From contig DASWZN010000039.1 of assembly GCA_036404435.1 (NCBI GenBank), forward strand, positions 1 to 64,000: a stretch of DNA of 64,000 nucleotides, in the 5' to 3' direction. Below the pieces are notes generated by a model that saw only the letters and a program-made list of their open reading frames with translations, searched no databases and was not told the origin of the DNA. Shown here piece after piece: positions 42,640-52,228 of the stretch. The position numbers and the translations under genes are program-made. The stretch comes from DASWZN01 sp036404435 (GTDB lineage Bacteria; Acidobacteriota; Terriglobia; Bryobacterales; Bryobacteraceae). The first letter of the stretch is position 1. Each line of letters begins with the position of its first letter.

Positions 42640-43401
42640 CTACTTGTCCTCGAAGGTGCCGCTGACCGAAGAGCCGCCGCCCTCCGCAATCACGTTGACG
42701 GTGGCCGAGCGTCCCCCGGTTCGCCCGGTCATCAGCGCGCCGCCGGGATGCTGCATCACCTCGACTGTGAAGCCCGCCTTCTCGAGCGCCTCCTTATAGA
42801 ACTCAATCACCTTGTCGGATGGGTCGCTGGCTTTGAAGGAGAACGTGCCGGCCGAGCCGCTGGGGGTCTGGCTCGAAAAGCCCTGGACGCTCGCGCCGCC
42901 ATAGGCGGGCAGCCACGCGGGCATCTTCACCGCTCCCGCGCCGAACGTGGCCGTGCCCTGGTCGCTCTTCACGGTGAACGAACCCGTATCGCCCTGGCCG
43001 TGGCCCTCCATCTCGACCTTCTTGCCCTCCGACTCGAAGCTCATCTTGCCCTTCTTGATGTCCTCGAAGTTCATGGTGACCGTCTTGCCGGTCTTCCTGT
43101 CCCGGACCGTGACGATCCCCCTGTCTTCGTCTATGGAAACCAGCTCCGCGTCCGGGTTGGCCGCCACCATGAGCTTGACCACCGCCAGCTCGGGGTGCCT
43201 TTGGATCAACTCGGGGTCGAGGCCGGCCTGTCTGACCTTGTGGGCGATGAACAGGCCGCCCAGGGTTAGCGCCGCCACCGCCAGGACAACCAGCACGGCG
43301 CATCCGCCGAGGATCCAGACCACGGGGCTGACCTTCTTCGGCGCGGGCAGGCCGGTGGCCGGGGGCTGAGGCGGGGGCAGGGGAGGAACGTTGCTTGCCA
43401 T
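42640..43401 (-). CDS. Membrane-anchored protein of unknown function
   Basis: The 253-residue protein has a Pro-rich cytoplasmic head (PPLPPPQPPATGLPAPKK), one membrane segment (about 27-52, VVWILGGCAVLVVLAVAALTL), and an outer region with repeated charged strands (IVTVRDRKTGKTVTMNFEDI). A C-terminal domain contains SDKVIEFYKEALEKAGF and is typical of small 'phage-tail-tape-like' or cystatin-like folds in soil bacteria. Function unknown. It sits upstream of the tRNA-Pro gene, same strand. Confidence 0.7.
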   Translation of the reverse strand: MASNVPPLPPPQPPATGLPAPKKVSPVVWILGGCAVLVVLAVAALTLGGLFIAHKVRQAGLDPELIQRHPELAVVKLMVAANPDAELVSIDEDRGIVTVRDRKTGKTVTMNFEDIKKGKMSFESEGKKVEMEGHGQGDTGSFTVKSDQGTATFGAGAVKMPAWLPAYGGASVQGFSSQTPSGSAGTFSFKASDPSDKVIEFYKEALEKAGFTVEVMQHPGGALMTGRTGGRSATVNVIAEGGGSSVSGTFEDK

Positions 43402-43468
43402 ATCTCTTCACTCCTTCAGGGCTGAATGGGACTGCGTGGGACGATTATGGGCGGCGGGCGCGCCAAAG

Positions 43469-44275
43469 TCAAGACGACCCGCGCAGGCCCCTTTCGGCGA
43501 GGTGCTGAATGAGCCCCGCCGGATCGTCGGTGATGATGCCGTCCACGCCGGCGCGGATCAGGCGCGTCCAATCGCGCGGCCGGTTGGCCGTCCAAGGGAC
43601 CACCCGCAGACCGGCGGCGTGCGCCCGCGCCACGCTTCCGCGCGTCACCAGGCGCTGGTATGGACCCACTGCCGTCGCGCCCGCCTCGCGCGCCAGCCGC
43701 AGGAAGTCCCGCCTGCCGAACTGGCACAGCGCGGCCAGCGGCAGCGCCCGGTCCACAGCCGAGATCGCGCGCAGGACGCGCAAGTCGAACGACTGCACCT
43801 CGGCGCGCCGGCCCAGGCTGCGGCGTCCTATCGCCTCGACCACGACCGCGGCAATGCTCTCCGGCTCCGGCCCGTATTGGGGGAACGTCTTCACCTCGAT
43901 GTTAAAGCGGAAGTCGCCCTGGCCTGCCAAAGCCAGAACCTCGTCCAGGGTCGGAATTCGGGCGCCGGGGACGGCGGTCTGGCGGGCAAAGCGGCGGTCG
44001 GTGAGCGACCCGCAGTCGAACCGCTGCAACTCGGCGAGGGTAAGCCGGCTGACCACCCGGCCGCCCGGCGGCCCTTGGCAGCGGCGGCGCCTGAGCACCG
44101 GATCGTGGCACACCACCAGCGCGCTATCGCACGTGGCTTGGACGTCCAGCTCGATGTAGTCCGCGCCGGCGCCGATGGCGTAAGCGAACGCGGCCAGCGT
44201 GTTCTCCGGAAACGCGGCGCGGGCGCCGCGGTGGCCATGCACGGCGATGCGCTGGCCAGGCATCGCTCTCATCAT
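43469..44275 (-). CDS. Glycerophosphodiester phosphodiesterase
   Basis: The 268-residue TIM-barrel has the GDPD signatures HRGARAAFPENTLAAF, the metal ligands E and D in ADYIELDVQ, and VVCHDPVL. Later conserved parts are FNIEVKTFP and GVDGIITDDP. It hydrolyses glycerophosphodiesters to glycerol-3-phosphate and an alcohol. No signal peptide is seen, so it acts in the cytoplasm, UgpQ-like. It is divergent from the HPt gene across ~50 bp. Confidence 0.9.
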   Translation of the reverse strand: MMRAMPGQRIAVHGHRGARAAFPENTLAAFAYAIGAGADYIELDVQATCDSALVVCHDPVLRRRRCQGPPGGRVVSRLTLAELQRFDCGSLTDRRFARQTAVPGARIPTLDEVLALAGQGDFRFNIEVKTFPQYGPEPESIAAVVVEAIGRRSLGRRAEVQSFDLRVLRAISAVDRALPLAALCQFGRRDFLRLAREAGATAVGPYQRLVTRGSVARAHAAGLRVVPWTANRPRDWTRLIRAGVDGIITDDPAGLIQHLAERGLRGSS

Positions 44276-44327
44276 AGCGGCGTCCTGGGGCGTAAAGTGC
44301 CGGGTCGGGCGAGCCGATAGAAAGGGC

Positions 44328-44691
44328 GTGGAACCGGATCAGCCTGGCCAACTCCTGGATAGCACGGCCATCCTCGACCGGAGGCGATTTGGATTTCCTC
44401 GAGGAGATCGCCGCCCTGTTCGCCGAAGATTGCCCCAAGCTGCTTGCCGATATCCGCTCGGCGATCGCCGCGGGGAATTCTGGTGCGCTCGAGCGCGCCG
44501 CCCATACTCTGAAGGGATCGGTGGCGAATTTCGGAGCCGAGCCGGCGCGTGAGGCGGCTTTCCGCCTGGAAATGCTCGGACGTAGCGGCGATCTCCGGCC
44601 TGCGCCCGAGGTCTGCGCCGTCCTCGAACGCGAAATCGAGCGCTTCACGGCAGCCCTGCTGGCGCTGGCCCGGCAACTCAAGCTGGCGTAG
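44328..44691 (+). pseudogene. Hpt phosphotransfer protein, apparent frameshift near its N-terminus
   Basis: The HPt four-helix domain is clear in the frame of 44389-44691: LDFLEEIAALFAEDCPKLL, then the phosphorylatable His in RAAHTLKGSVANFGA. The usual leader of such domains, QLLDSTAILDR, lies just upstream but in another frame, opened by a GTG at 44328. Joining them needs one extra base removed (or two restored) around 44375-44386 (CGACCGGAGGCGA). Otherwise translation must begin at the TTG at 44389, giving 100 residues. HPt proteins relay phosphate between histidine kinases and response regulators; none of these partners is in the window. Confidence 0.65.
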
Positions 44692-44762
44692 CTGCCCACT
44701 ACCGGATCACGGTCCGGTTGCGCCGCCAGGCGGTCTGCTATAGTGTTTGAAGCCGCCTTCCT

Positions 44763-45608
44763 ATGACGTCAACTGGACCCGCAGAAATTGCTTGCGCCCA
44801 CAGCCCGGATTCGGACGACGCGTACATGTTTTACGCGCTGGCGACCAGAAAGATCCGCTCGCGCCTGGTCTCGTTCCAGCATGTGCTCGAGGATATCGAG
44901 ACTCTGAACCGGAAGGCGGAGCAGGGCGTCTACGCGCTCACCGCCATTTCCTATCACGCTTACCCCTACGTCGCCGACAAGTACGCTCTGATGGCCAGCG
45001 GGTCGAGCGTGGGGGATGGCTACGGGCCCCTGCTCGTCGCCTCGTGGCCGATCGCGCCCGCGGAGATCAAGGGCAAACGCGTCGCCGTGCCCGGCCTGCT
45101 CACCACGGCTTACCTGGCTCTCAAGATCTTCGAGCCCGATTTCGAGCCCGTCGTGACACCCTTCGACAAGGTGCTCGAGGCGGTCAGCGAACACGTGGTG
45201 GATTTGGGCTTGGTGATCCACGAAGGCCAGCTTACCTACTCCCGCTCCGGTTTTCACAAGGTGCTCGACCTGGGAGCGTGGTGGAAATCGACCTACGACT
45301 TGCCGCTGCCGCTCGGCGCGAATGCGATCCTGCGCTCGCTGCCGCAGGAGATCCGCTCGGAATGCTGCCGGCTGATGCGCGAGAGCATCCAGTATTCGCT
45401 CGACAACCACGAAGAGGCGCTGAACTACGCCCTCCAGTTCGCGCGCGACATGGAGCCCCGCCTGGCCGAGAAGTTCATCGGGATGTACGTGAATCACTTC
45501 ACCGTCGATGCCGGAGAAGTGGTGCCGCGCGCGGCGCAGAAACTTTACGACGTCGCGTTCGAGCGCGGCCTGATCCCGGAGCGCATCACCGCCGATTTCG
45601 TGCGCTAA
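44763..45608 (+). CDS. mqnD: 1,4-dihydroxy-6-naphthoate synthase, futalosine menaquinone pathway
   Basis: The 281-residue protein has the periplasmic-binding-like fold of MqnA/MqnD: AHSPDSDDAYMFYAL near the N-terminus, ALTAISYHAYPYVADKYALM and the later LGLVIHEGQLTYS. The SPDSDDAYM start and HEGQ are typical of MqnD, which turns cyclic dehypoxanthine futalosine into 1,4-dihydroxy-6-naphthoate. Other mqn genes are not in the window. It is convergent with rpiB, their stop codons overlapping. Confidence 0.9.
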   Translation: MTSTGPAEIACAHSPDSDDAYMFYALATRKIRSRLVSFQHVLEDIETLNRKAEQGVYALTAISYHAYPYVADKYALMASGSSVGDGYGPLLVASWPIAPAEIKGKRVAVPGLLTTAYLALKIFEPDFEPVVTPFDKVLEAVSEHVVDLGLVIHEGQLTYSRSGFHKVLDLGAWWKSTYDLPLPLGANAILRSLPQEIRSECCRLMRESIQYSLDNHEEALNYALQFARDMEPRLAEKFIGMYVNHFTVDAGEVVPRAAQKLYDVAFERGLIPERITADFVR

Positions 45609-46057
45609 ACCGGGCGCCGACTCTCCAGCTTTCGGATCTTCTCGAGCCGCCGCACGTGCCGCTCCTCGCGCGAAAACTCGGCGCCGAGATAAGCCCGCAC
45701 CAACTCCCGCGCCAGCTCCGAGGCGATCACCCGGGAACCCAGGACCAGGACGTTCATGTCGTCGTGCTCCACGCCCTGGTGCGCCGAGTAGGTGTCGTGA
45801 CATAAACCCGCGCGGATCCCCGGCAGCTTGTTGGCGGCCACCGAAGCGCCCACCCCGCTCCCGCATACCAGGATTCCGCGGTCCGCCCGGCGGTTGAGGA
45901 TGGCCATGCCGACGGCCTCGGCGTAATCGGGATAGTCCACGGGCACGGTGCTGTCGGTCCCCACGTCCTGAACCTCGTGACCGAGCCCGCGAACGTAGGC
46001 CAGCAGGTTCTCTTTCAACTCGAAGCCCGCATGATCAGCGCCCAATACGACGCGCAT
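45605..46057 (-). CDS. rpiB: Ribose 5-phosphate isomerase B
   Basis: The 150-residue protein interconverts ribose-5-phosphate and ribulose-5-phosphate. Signatures: VVLGADHAGFELKE, DYPDYAEAVG, the catalytic Cys in GILVCGSGVGASVAANK, and CHDTYSAHQGVEHDDMNVLVLGSR shared by the family. The ATG at 46057 is chosen over 46075 because GGAGGG lies just upstream and the conserved start is VVLGADH. Confidence 0.94.
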   Translation of the reverse strand: MRVVLGADHAGFELKENLLAYVRGLGHEVQDVGTDSTVPVDYPDYAEAVGMAILNRRADRGILVCGSGVGASVAANKLPGIRAGLCHDTYSAHQGVEHDDMNVLVLGSRVIASELARELVRAYLGAEFSREERHVRRLEKIRKLESRRPV

Positions 46058-46171
46058 GAACCCTCCCACCTCCATTACACCGCACGAAGCCGTTTGCCGT
46101 TTTATTGACGAACAATCCTGTCACATGCCAGACTGCGATCGACTGACGACACTTTTCGGAGGTGCTTCACG

Positions 46172-46833
46172 TTAATTCGCGCCGTCGCGCTCCTCCTTGC
46201 GCCGCTGACCCTGCCGATCTGCACGGCCGGCGTGTGTACATCGGACCCGCTGCCGGGCGAGCACCGCCACGAGTTCGAGTTCTTCGCGGGATACTCGCCG
46301 GTTTCGACCACGCTCATTGGGGCGACGTCCGGAAGCCGTTTCATTGCGGCCGGCTTCAGCTACTCCTATCGCTGCTGGGCATGGAGGCCCGTCTCCATCA
46401 GGTTCGCGCCGGGCGTAATGCCTGCCGCCGTCTTTCTTCAGCCGGCGCCCGCCGCAGTCCTCGTTATTACGACGACACCACCCACCGGCTCCGAATTGTA
46501 CTCCTCCGGTGCGAGCCGCGCAGTCTACGGCTTCGCGATAACACCGGTCGGGTTTAGGATCGAGTTTCTCAGAAGCAGAAGGGTGCATCCGTTCTTTCAG
46601 ACGGATGCCGGCATCATCGCGTCGACCCAGCCCATCCCCGAAAACGTCTTCGACGCAACCGCGTTGAACTTCCTATTGATTTTGGCGGGGGCGTGAGATG
46701 GCATCCAAAAGACCGGAAATACGGCTTCGAACTGGGCTATAAACTACTCCACATCTCGAACGCGTCTACCACACCCGTAGATCCAGGCGTGGATAACAAC
46801 GTCTTCTATGCGGGGTTCGTGATCTTCCGGTAA
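46172..46833 (+). pseudogene. PagL-like lipid A 3-O-deacylase, frameshifted
   Basis: A signal-peptide-like segment (LIRAVALLLAPLTLPICTAG) and outer-membrane strands (HEFEFFAGYSPVST, SGSRFIAAGFSYSYR) run in one frame to a stop at 46694-46696. The last third, including FGGGVRWHPKDRKYGFELGY and the catalytic-type HISNAST followed by DPGVDNNVFYAGFV, continues in the frame one base earlier, to the stop at 46833. One base appears lost in 46671-46677 (NFLIDFGGGV expected). No standard start is present after the GGAGG at 46158-46162; TTA-ATT stands where a start is expected. PagL removes an acyl chain from lipid A. Confidence 0.7.
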
Positions 46834-47845
46834 CGGGTAGGACGCGGCGCGGTCAAGCGATCGGCGCTGTCGATGACCAAGACCCCGTGCGATACGAAGC
46901 GCAGTACCGGATCGCCGGGGCCGTACGAGAACACCACGCCGCCGCCTCGGTTGCGACGGCGTACGTCTGGCGCCAAACCCGCTCGACAGACGAATAGGTC
47001 GGGCTGGTCTACGATCGCCTCAAATGGCGACTCGAATCCTGGCGGAAGCAGGATGCGGATGGCCATCTCAGCCTTGGCATGGAGCGTTCCATCGAACCGT
47101 GCGGCGGTCAGCTTCAGGTTGATCTCGCCCTCACCATCGACATTGAGTCGAACCCGGCCGCGATGGCCCGCGAAGTCAATGACACCAACGTGGGCGGTCG
47201 CCTGTACTTCGGCGGTGGTCTCGATCAATTTTATGCGAGCGTGCGTCGTGGAAACATGCACCGGTGCGTCGATGCCGAATACTTCCATGTAGGAACTGGT
47301 GCCATTCACCGTGACCGCGCGCTGCCGGGCAGCCTCGATATGCAGCCATGCATTGACGGGTCTTTCCCGTGAGTGCTCGGGCGCCGTCGCCTTCAGTAAT
47401 TGGCCCGAATGCGTCAAGGCGATCTTGTCGAGCGACAGGCGCGCATCGCTATCGTTCGCGCCGCCGGCCTGAGCGCAGAAGCGCACCTCGTACCGGTCGG
47501 CATCGGTCCCGACGATACTGACCGTAGTCTGGTCGCCCGCATCGATCGCGAGCGCCGGCATTTCCGTGGTCGAGAGGGACAATTGCTCCGCTCGATTGCA
47601 CACGGCGGGAGCGATCGGAGGTCCCACTATCTCGACGCGCGGCCCCGGCAAAGTCGGATCGCAGGGCGTACTCATTGGCCGTGAATCAAACAGCGACGGA
47701 AAAGTCGCCTCAAAGCTGTATTCGCGAACCCGCGCCGGGCGGCTGCACCCGAGGGAGCGAAGGACCTGCGGCAGCGCCAGAGCGGCGGCGAGAACGGAAC
47801 GTCTGCTTGGCACACCACGAGGCCAGCCGAGCCGTTCTTTGAGGG

Positions 47846-47849
<4 letters not shown>
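46806..47849 (-). CDS. Exported protein with DUF4097-like beta repeats
   Basis: The 347-residue protein starts at ATG 47849, overlapping the aspS stop (ATGA). The N-terminus (RGVPSRRSVLAAALALPQVL) has twin arginines and a hydrophobic core, so it may be Tat- or Sec-exported. LGCS near residue 35 could be a lipobox. The middle has parallel-beta-type repeats (VHVSTTHARIKLIETTAEVQ, then GVIDFAGHRGRVRLNVDGEG), like DUF4097 adhesin-type domains. Function unknown. The long frame upstream (to 48818) is only the shadow of aspS. Confidence 0.6.
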
Positions 47850-49630
<1,781 letters not shown>

Positions 49631-49631
49631 T

Positions 49632-50876
49632 TTAGTTAGTGAGTTTTGCGATCAATTCTTCGCGGCCGAGGTTCTGCTGCTCGCCGCTGGCCATGTCCTT
49701 CAGGGCGTACAGGCCGGCCGAGATTTCATTGTCTCCGAGGATCAGCACGCGCCGCGCGCCGAGCTTGTTGGCCAGTTCCATGGCGCGCTTCAGGCGCCCT
49801 TCGGGCGCGATCTCGACCGCGATCCCCAGCCGGCGCAGGTCGCGCGCCAGCAGCGCGGCGTGGCTCAGGGCCGCTTCGCCCAGCGGAGCGATGAACAGAT
49901 CGAGCCTGAGGGCCGGCTCGCCGCCCGCCTGCTCGAGGGTCATCACCAGGCGATCCTCGCCGATCGAGAAGCCTATGCCGGGCGCGGGGACTTTCGATCC
50001 GAGCGACTCCGCCAGACCGTCATAGCGGCCGCCGCCCAGGACCGAGTTCTGCGCACCCAGCGCGCCGTGGACGATCTCGAAGGTCGTCCGCATGTAGTAA
50101 TCGAGCCCCCGCACCAGGCGCGGCCGAACCTCGAAGGGGATCTGCCGCTCGGTCAGGTAGCGGCGCACTGCGTCGAAATGCGCGCTGCAATCCGGGCAGA
50201 GGTGGTCGAGGATCGAGGGCAGCTTTTCGATGATCGGCTGGTCCTCGGGCACCTTGCAGTCGAGCACACGCAACGGGTTCGTTTCCGCGCGGCGCTGGCA
50301 ATCGGCGCACATCGAGGGCGCAACCTTGGCCAGCTCCTCGCGCAGCTTGGCCAGGAAGGCGGGGCGGCAATTGGCGTCGCCTACGGAATTCAGCAACAAC
50401 TTGAAATCCTGTAGCCCAAGTGATTGCAACAACTGGACTACCATCTCGATGACTTCCGCGTCCACGAACGGCGATTCGGACCCGATGGCCTCCGCGCCAA
50501 TCTGGTAGAACTGCCGGTAGCGGCCCTTCTGCGGGCGCTCGCGGCGGAACATCGGCCCGATGTAATACAGTTTCTGTACGCCGGGCCGCTGGTCGAGCCG
50601 GTGCTCGATATAGGCGCGGATGACCGAGGCGGTGGCCTCCGGGCGGAGCGTCAGGGAGGTCTCGTCGCGGTCCTCGAAGGTGTACATCTCCTTGGTCACG
50701 ATGTCGGTCTCTTCCCCGACGCCGCGGGCAAAGAGTTGCGTCTCCTCGAGGATGGGCGTGCGGATCTCGTGGTAGTTGTAGGCCCTGAAAACGCGCCGCG
50801 TCTCGGCCTCCACACGATTCCAGAGCTCCGTGGATGGCGGCAGCAGGTCTCGAGTACCTTTGACGGCTCGGATCAA
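49632..50876 (-). CDS. hisS: Histidyl-tRNA synthetase
   Basis: The 414-residue class II enzyme has motif 1 around TRDLLPPSTELWNRVE, motif 2 FRRERPQKGRYRQFYQIG, the HisRS-specific LVRGLDYYMRTTFE, and GGGRYDGLAESLG. A C-terminal anticodon domain follows from about residue 330. The start codon overlaps the stop of the gamma-carbonic anhydrase gene by four bases. It charges tRNA-His. Confidence 0.97.
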   Translation of the reverse strand: MIRAVKGTRDLLPPSTELWNRVEAETRRVFRAYNYHEIRTPILEETQLFARGVGEETDIVTKEMYTFEDRDETSLTLRPEATASVIRAYIEHRLDQRPGVQKLYYIGPMFRRERPQKGRYRQFYQIGAEAIGSESPFVDAEVIEMVVQLLQSLGLQDFKLLLNSVGDANCRPAFLAKLREELAKVAPSMCADCQRRAETNPLRVLDCKVPEDQPIIEKLPSILDHLCPDCSAHFDAVRRYLTERQIPFEVRPRLVRGLDYYMRTTFEIVHGALGAQNSVLGGGRYDGLAESLGSKVPAPGIGFSIGEDRLVMTLEQAGGEPALRLDLFIAPLGEAALSHAALLARDLRRLGIAVEIAPEGRLKRAMELANKLGARRVLILGDNEISAGLYALKDMASGEQQNLGREELIAKLTN

Positions 50877-51388
50877 ATCGGCTCTTCCTTGTATTCCTGG
50901 GCCAGGCGGACGTAGTGGCCGGCGCCGCTCGATACGCGCTCGCGCTCGGCCTCGGTCAGCATGCGGCGGACCTTGGCGGGCACGCCCATCGCCAGACTGT
51001 CCGGCGGGACCTCCATGCCCTCGGGCACCAGCGCGCCGGCGCCCACGATCGCCCCGCGGCCAATGCGCGCCCCGTTGAGCACCACCGCGCCCATCGCGAT
51101 CAGGCAGCCGTCCTCGACCTCGCAGCCGTGCAGCGTGACCGAATGGCCCACCGTAACGCGGTTGCCGAGGATCAGCGGGTTGGTCAGGTGTTCGACATGG
51201 AGACAGGAGTTGTCCTGCACGTTCGTTTCTTCCCCGATGCGAATGTAGTTGACATCGCCGCGAATGGTCACGTTCGGCCAGACGCTGGACCGCTCCCCGA
51301 TCACGACGTCGCCGATGATCTGGGCGCTGGGATCGACGTATGCGGATGCGGCAATCCTGGGCAGTGTGCCGCGATAGGCGCGAATCAT
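50873..51388 (-). CDS. Gamma-class carbonic anhydrase family protein
   Basis: The 171-residue left-handed beta-helix protein has hexapeptide repeats (ASAYVDPSAQIIGDVVIGER and on) and three candidate zinc-binding histidines, in SCLHVEH and VGHSVTLHGC. A C-terminal helix follows (PAKVRRMLTEAERERV). It may hydrate CO2; many members of this family are weakly active. The ATG 51388 is used; a TTG three bases earlier is less likely. It is the first gene of the hisS-aspS run. Confidence 0.85.
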   Translation of the reverse strand: MIRAYRGTLPRIAASAYVDPSAQIIGDVVIGERSSVWPNVTIRGDVNYIRIGEETNVQDNSCLHVEHLTNPLILGNRVTVGHSVTLHGCEVEDGCLIAMGAVVLNGARIGRGAIVGAGALVPEGMEVPPDSLAMGVPAKVRRMLTEAERERVSSGAGHYVRLAQEYKEEPI

Positions 51389-51443
51389 CAATGTCCAGTG
51401 AAACGACTATCGTAGCACGGGGGGAGCGAGAGGCTATCCGCCC

Positions 51444-51896
51444 TCATGTCGATTGGCGTACGCCGTGCGCAGCCATCCAGGAGAAGAAGTCTTCCCCAAC
51501 CGCCTTCTTTAGTGAGATGGCTTCTTCCTGTATGCGGGTGATGCGGGCGATGAGAGATTCGAGGCCAGCGTCGACTTGGATATCGTCTCCATTCTCAACC
51601 AAGGAGCGATGCACCAGCCAATGCCGCTCTGCCCTGAAGGCTTCGAATCGCGATTGATATTCAGGCCGGATGGCCTTGCGGCTCGTGCAGGACTCGATCA
51701 GCGGTCCCAAAGTTAGCCTCCGCTTGTCGGCGATCAGAGCCCGGGCGTCGTTTTCGGTTAGGGTCAAACCTGCACACCGCCGCTCATGTATGATCTTCAC
51801 AGATAGGAAGCTCACGAGAACGTCTTCGAGATACTGCAGATGCCACAGGGCCGCCCCCACTCTGCGATAGAACTCGGCAAGCTCGTCGGCGTTCAT
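51444..51896 (-). CDS. HEPN-like protein with RX4H motif
   Basis: The 150-residue protein is predicted all-helical. Residues 87-98 (AFRAERHWLVHRSL) contain R91-x4-H96, the RX4-6H motif of HEPN ribonucleases, in the usual position on the penultimate helix. An acidic/hydrophobic helix ALWHLQYLEDVLVSFLSV precedes it. HEPN proteins often act as toxins or defence RNases; some are inactive partners. The ATG overlaps the stop of the 70-residue upstream gene (ATGA at 51893-51896), so the two are a coupled pair. Confidence 0.6.
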   Translation of the reverse strand: MNADELAEFYRRVGAALWHLQYLEDVLVSFLSVKIIHERRCAGLTLTENDARALIADKRRLTLGPLIESCTSRKAIRPEYQSRFEAFRAERHWLVHRSLVENGDDIQVDAGLESLIARITRIQEEAISLKKAVGEDFFSWMAAHGVRQST

Positions 51897-52105
51897 CCCC
51901 TTGTGGCCGCCAGTTTCTCCATTTGATCGAGTTGCGAGAGGATGTGACGCACGAGATCGCGCGCCTCGCCGATCGACAATACGATTCCCGGGACCGCCCG
52001 TCCTTCCGGGTTCCGGATGGCCGAGTCCGCGGGCAGGGCGAGGATTATTCCCACCTCGCCGCCGGACGTACAGCCGTAAACGTGGATCGACTCGTCGGTT
52101 TCCAC
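51893..52105 (-). CDS. Small partner of the HEPN-like gene
   Basis: The 70-residue protein starts at GTG 52105 with GGAGG seven bases upstream; the longer frame beyond is the shadow of the S9 peptidase gene. It has a beta-hairpin (SIHVYGCTSGGEVGIILALP), a loop RAVPGIVLSIGEARD and an amphipathic helix LVRHILSQLDQMEKLAA. I recognise no family. Its position directly before, and overlapping, the HEPN-like gene suggests an antitoxin or regulator, but this is inference. Confidence 0.55.
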   Translation of the reverse strand: METDESIHVYGCTSGGEVGIILALPADSAIRNPEGRAVPGIVLSIGEARDLVRHILSQLDQMEKLAATRG

Positions 52106-52228
52106 TGTAGTCCTCCGCCTTTCCAGTGCTCCACGAGGATTAGGACACTCCACATCCGATCCTCGGCTGACAGTAATTGTATCAGGCACAAGCGAATGCC
52201 ACCCCGCCCGATCGTCGATGGCTATAGA

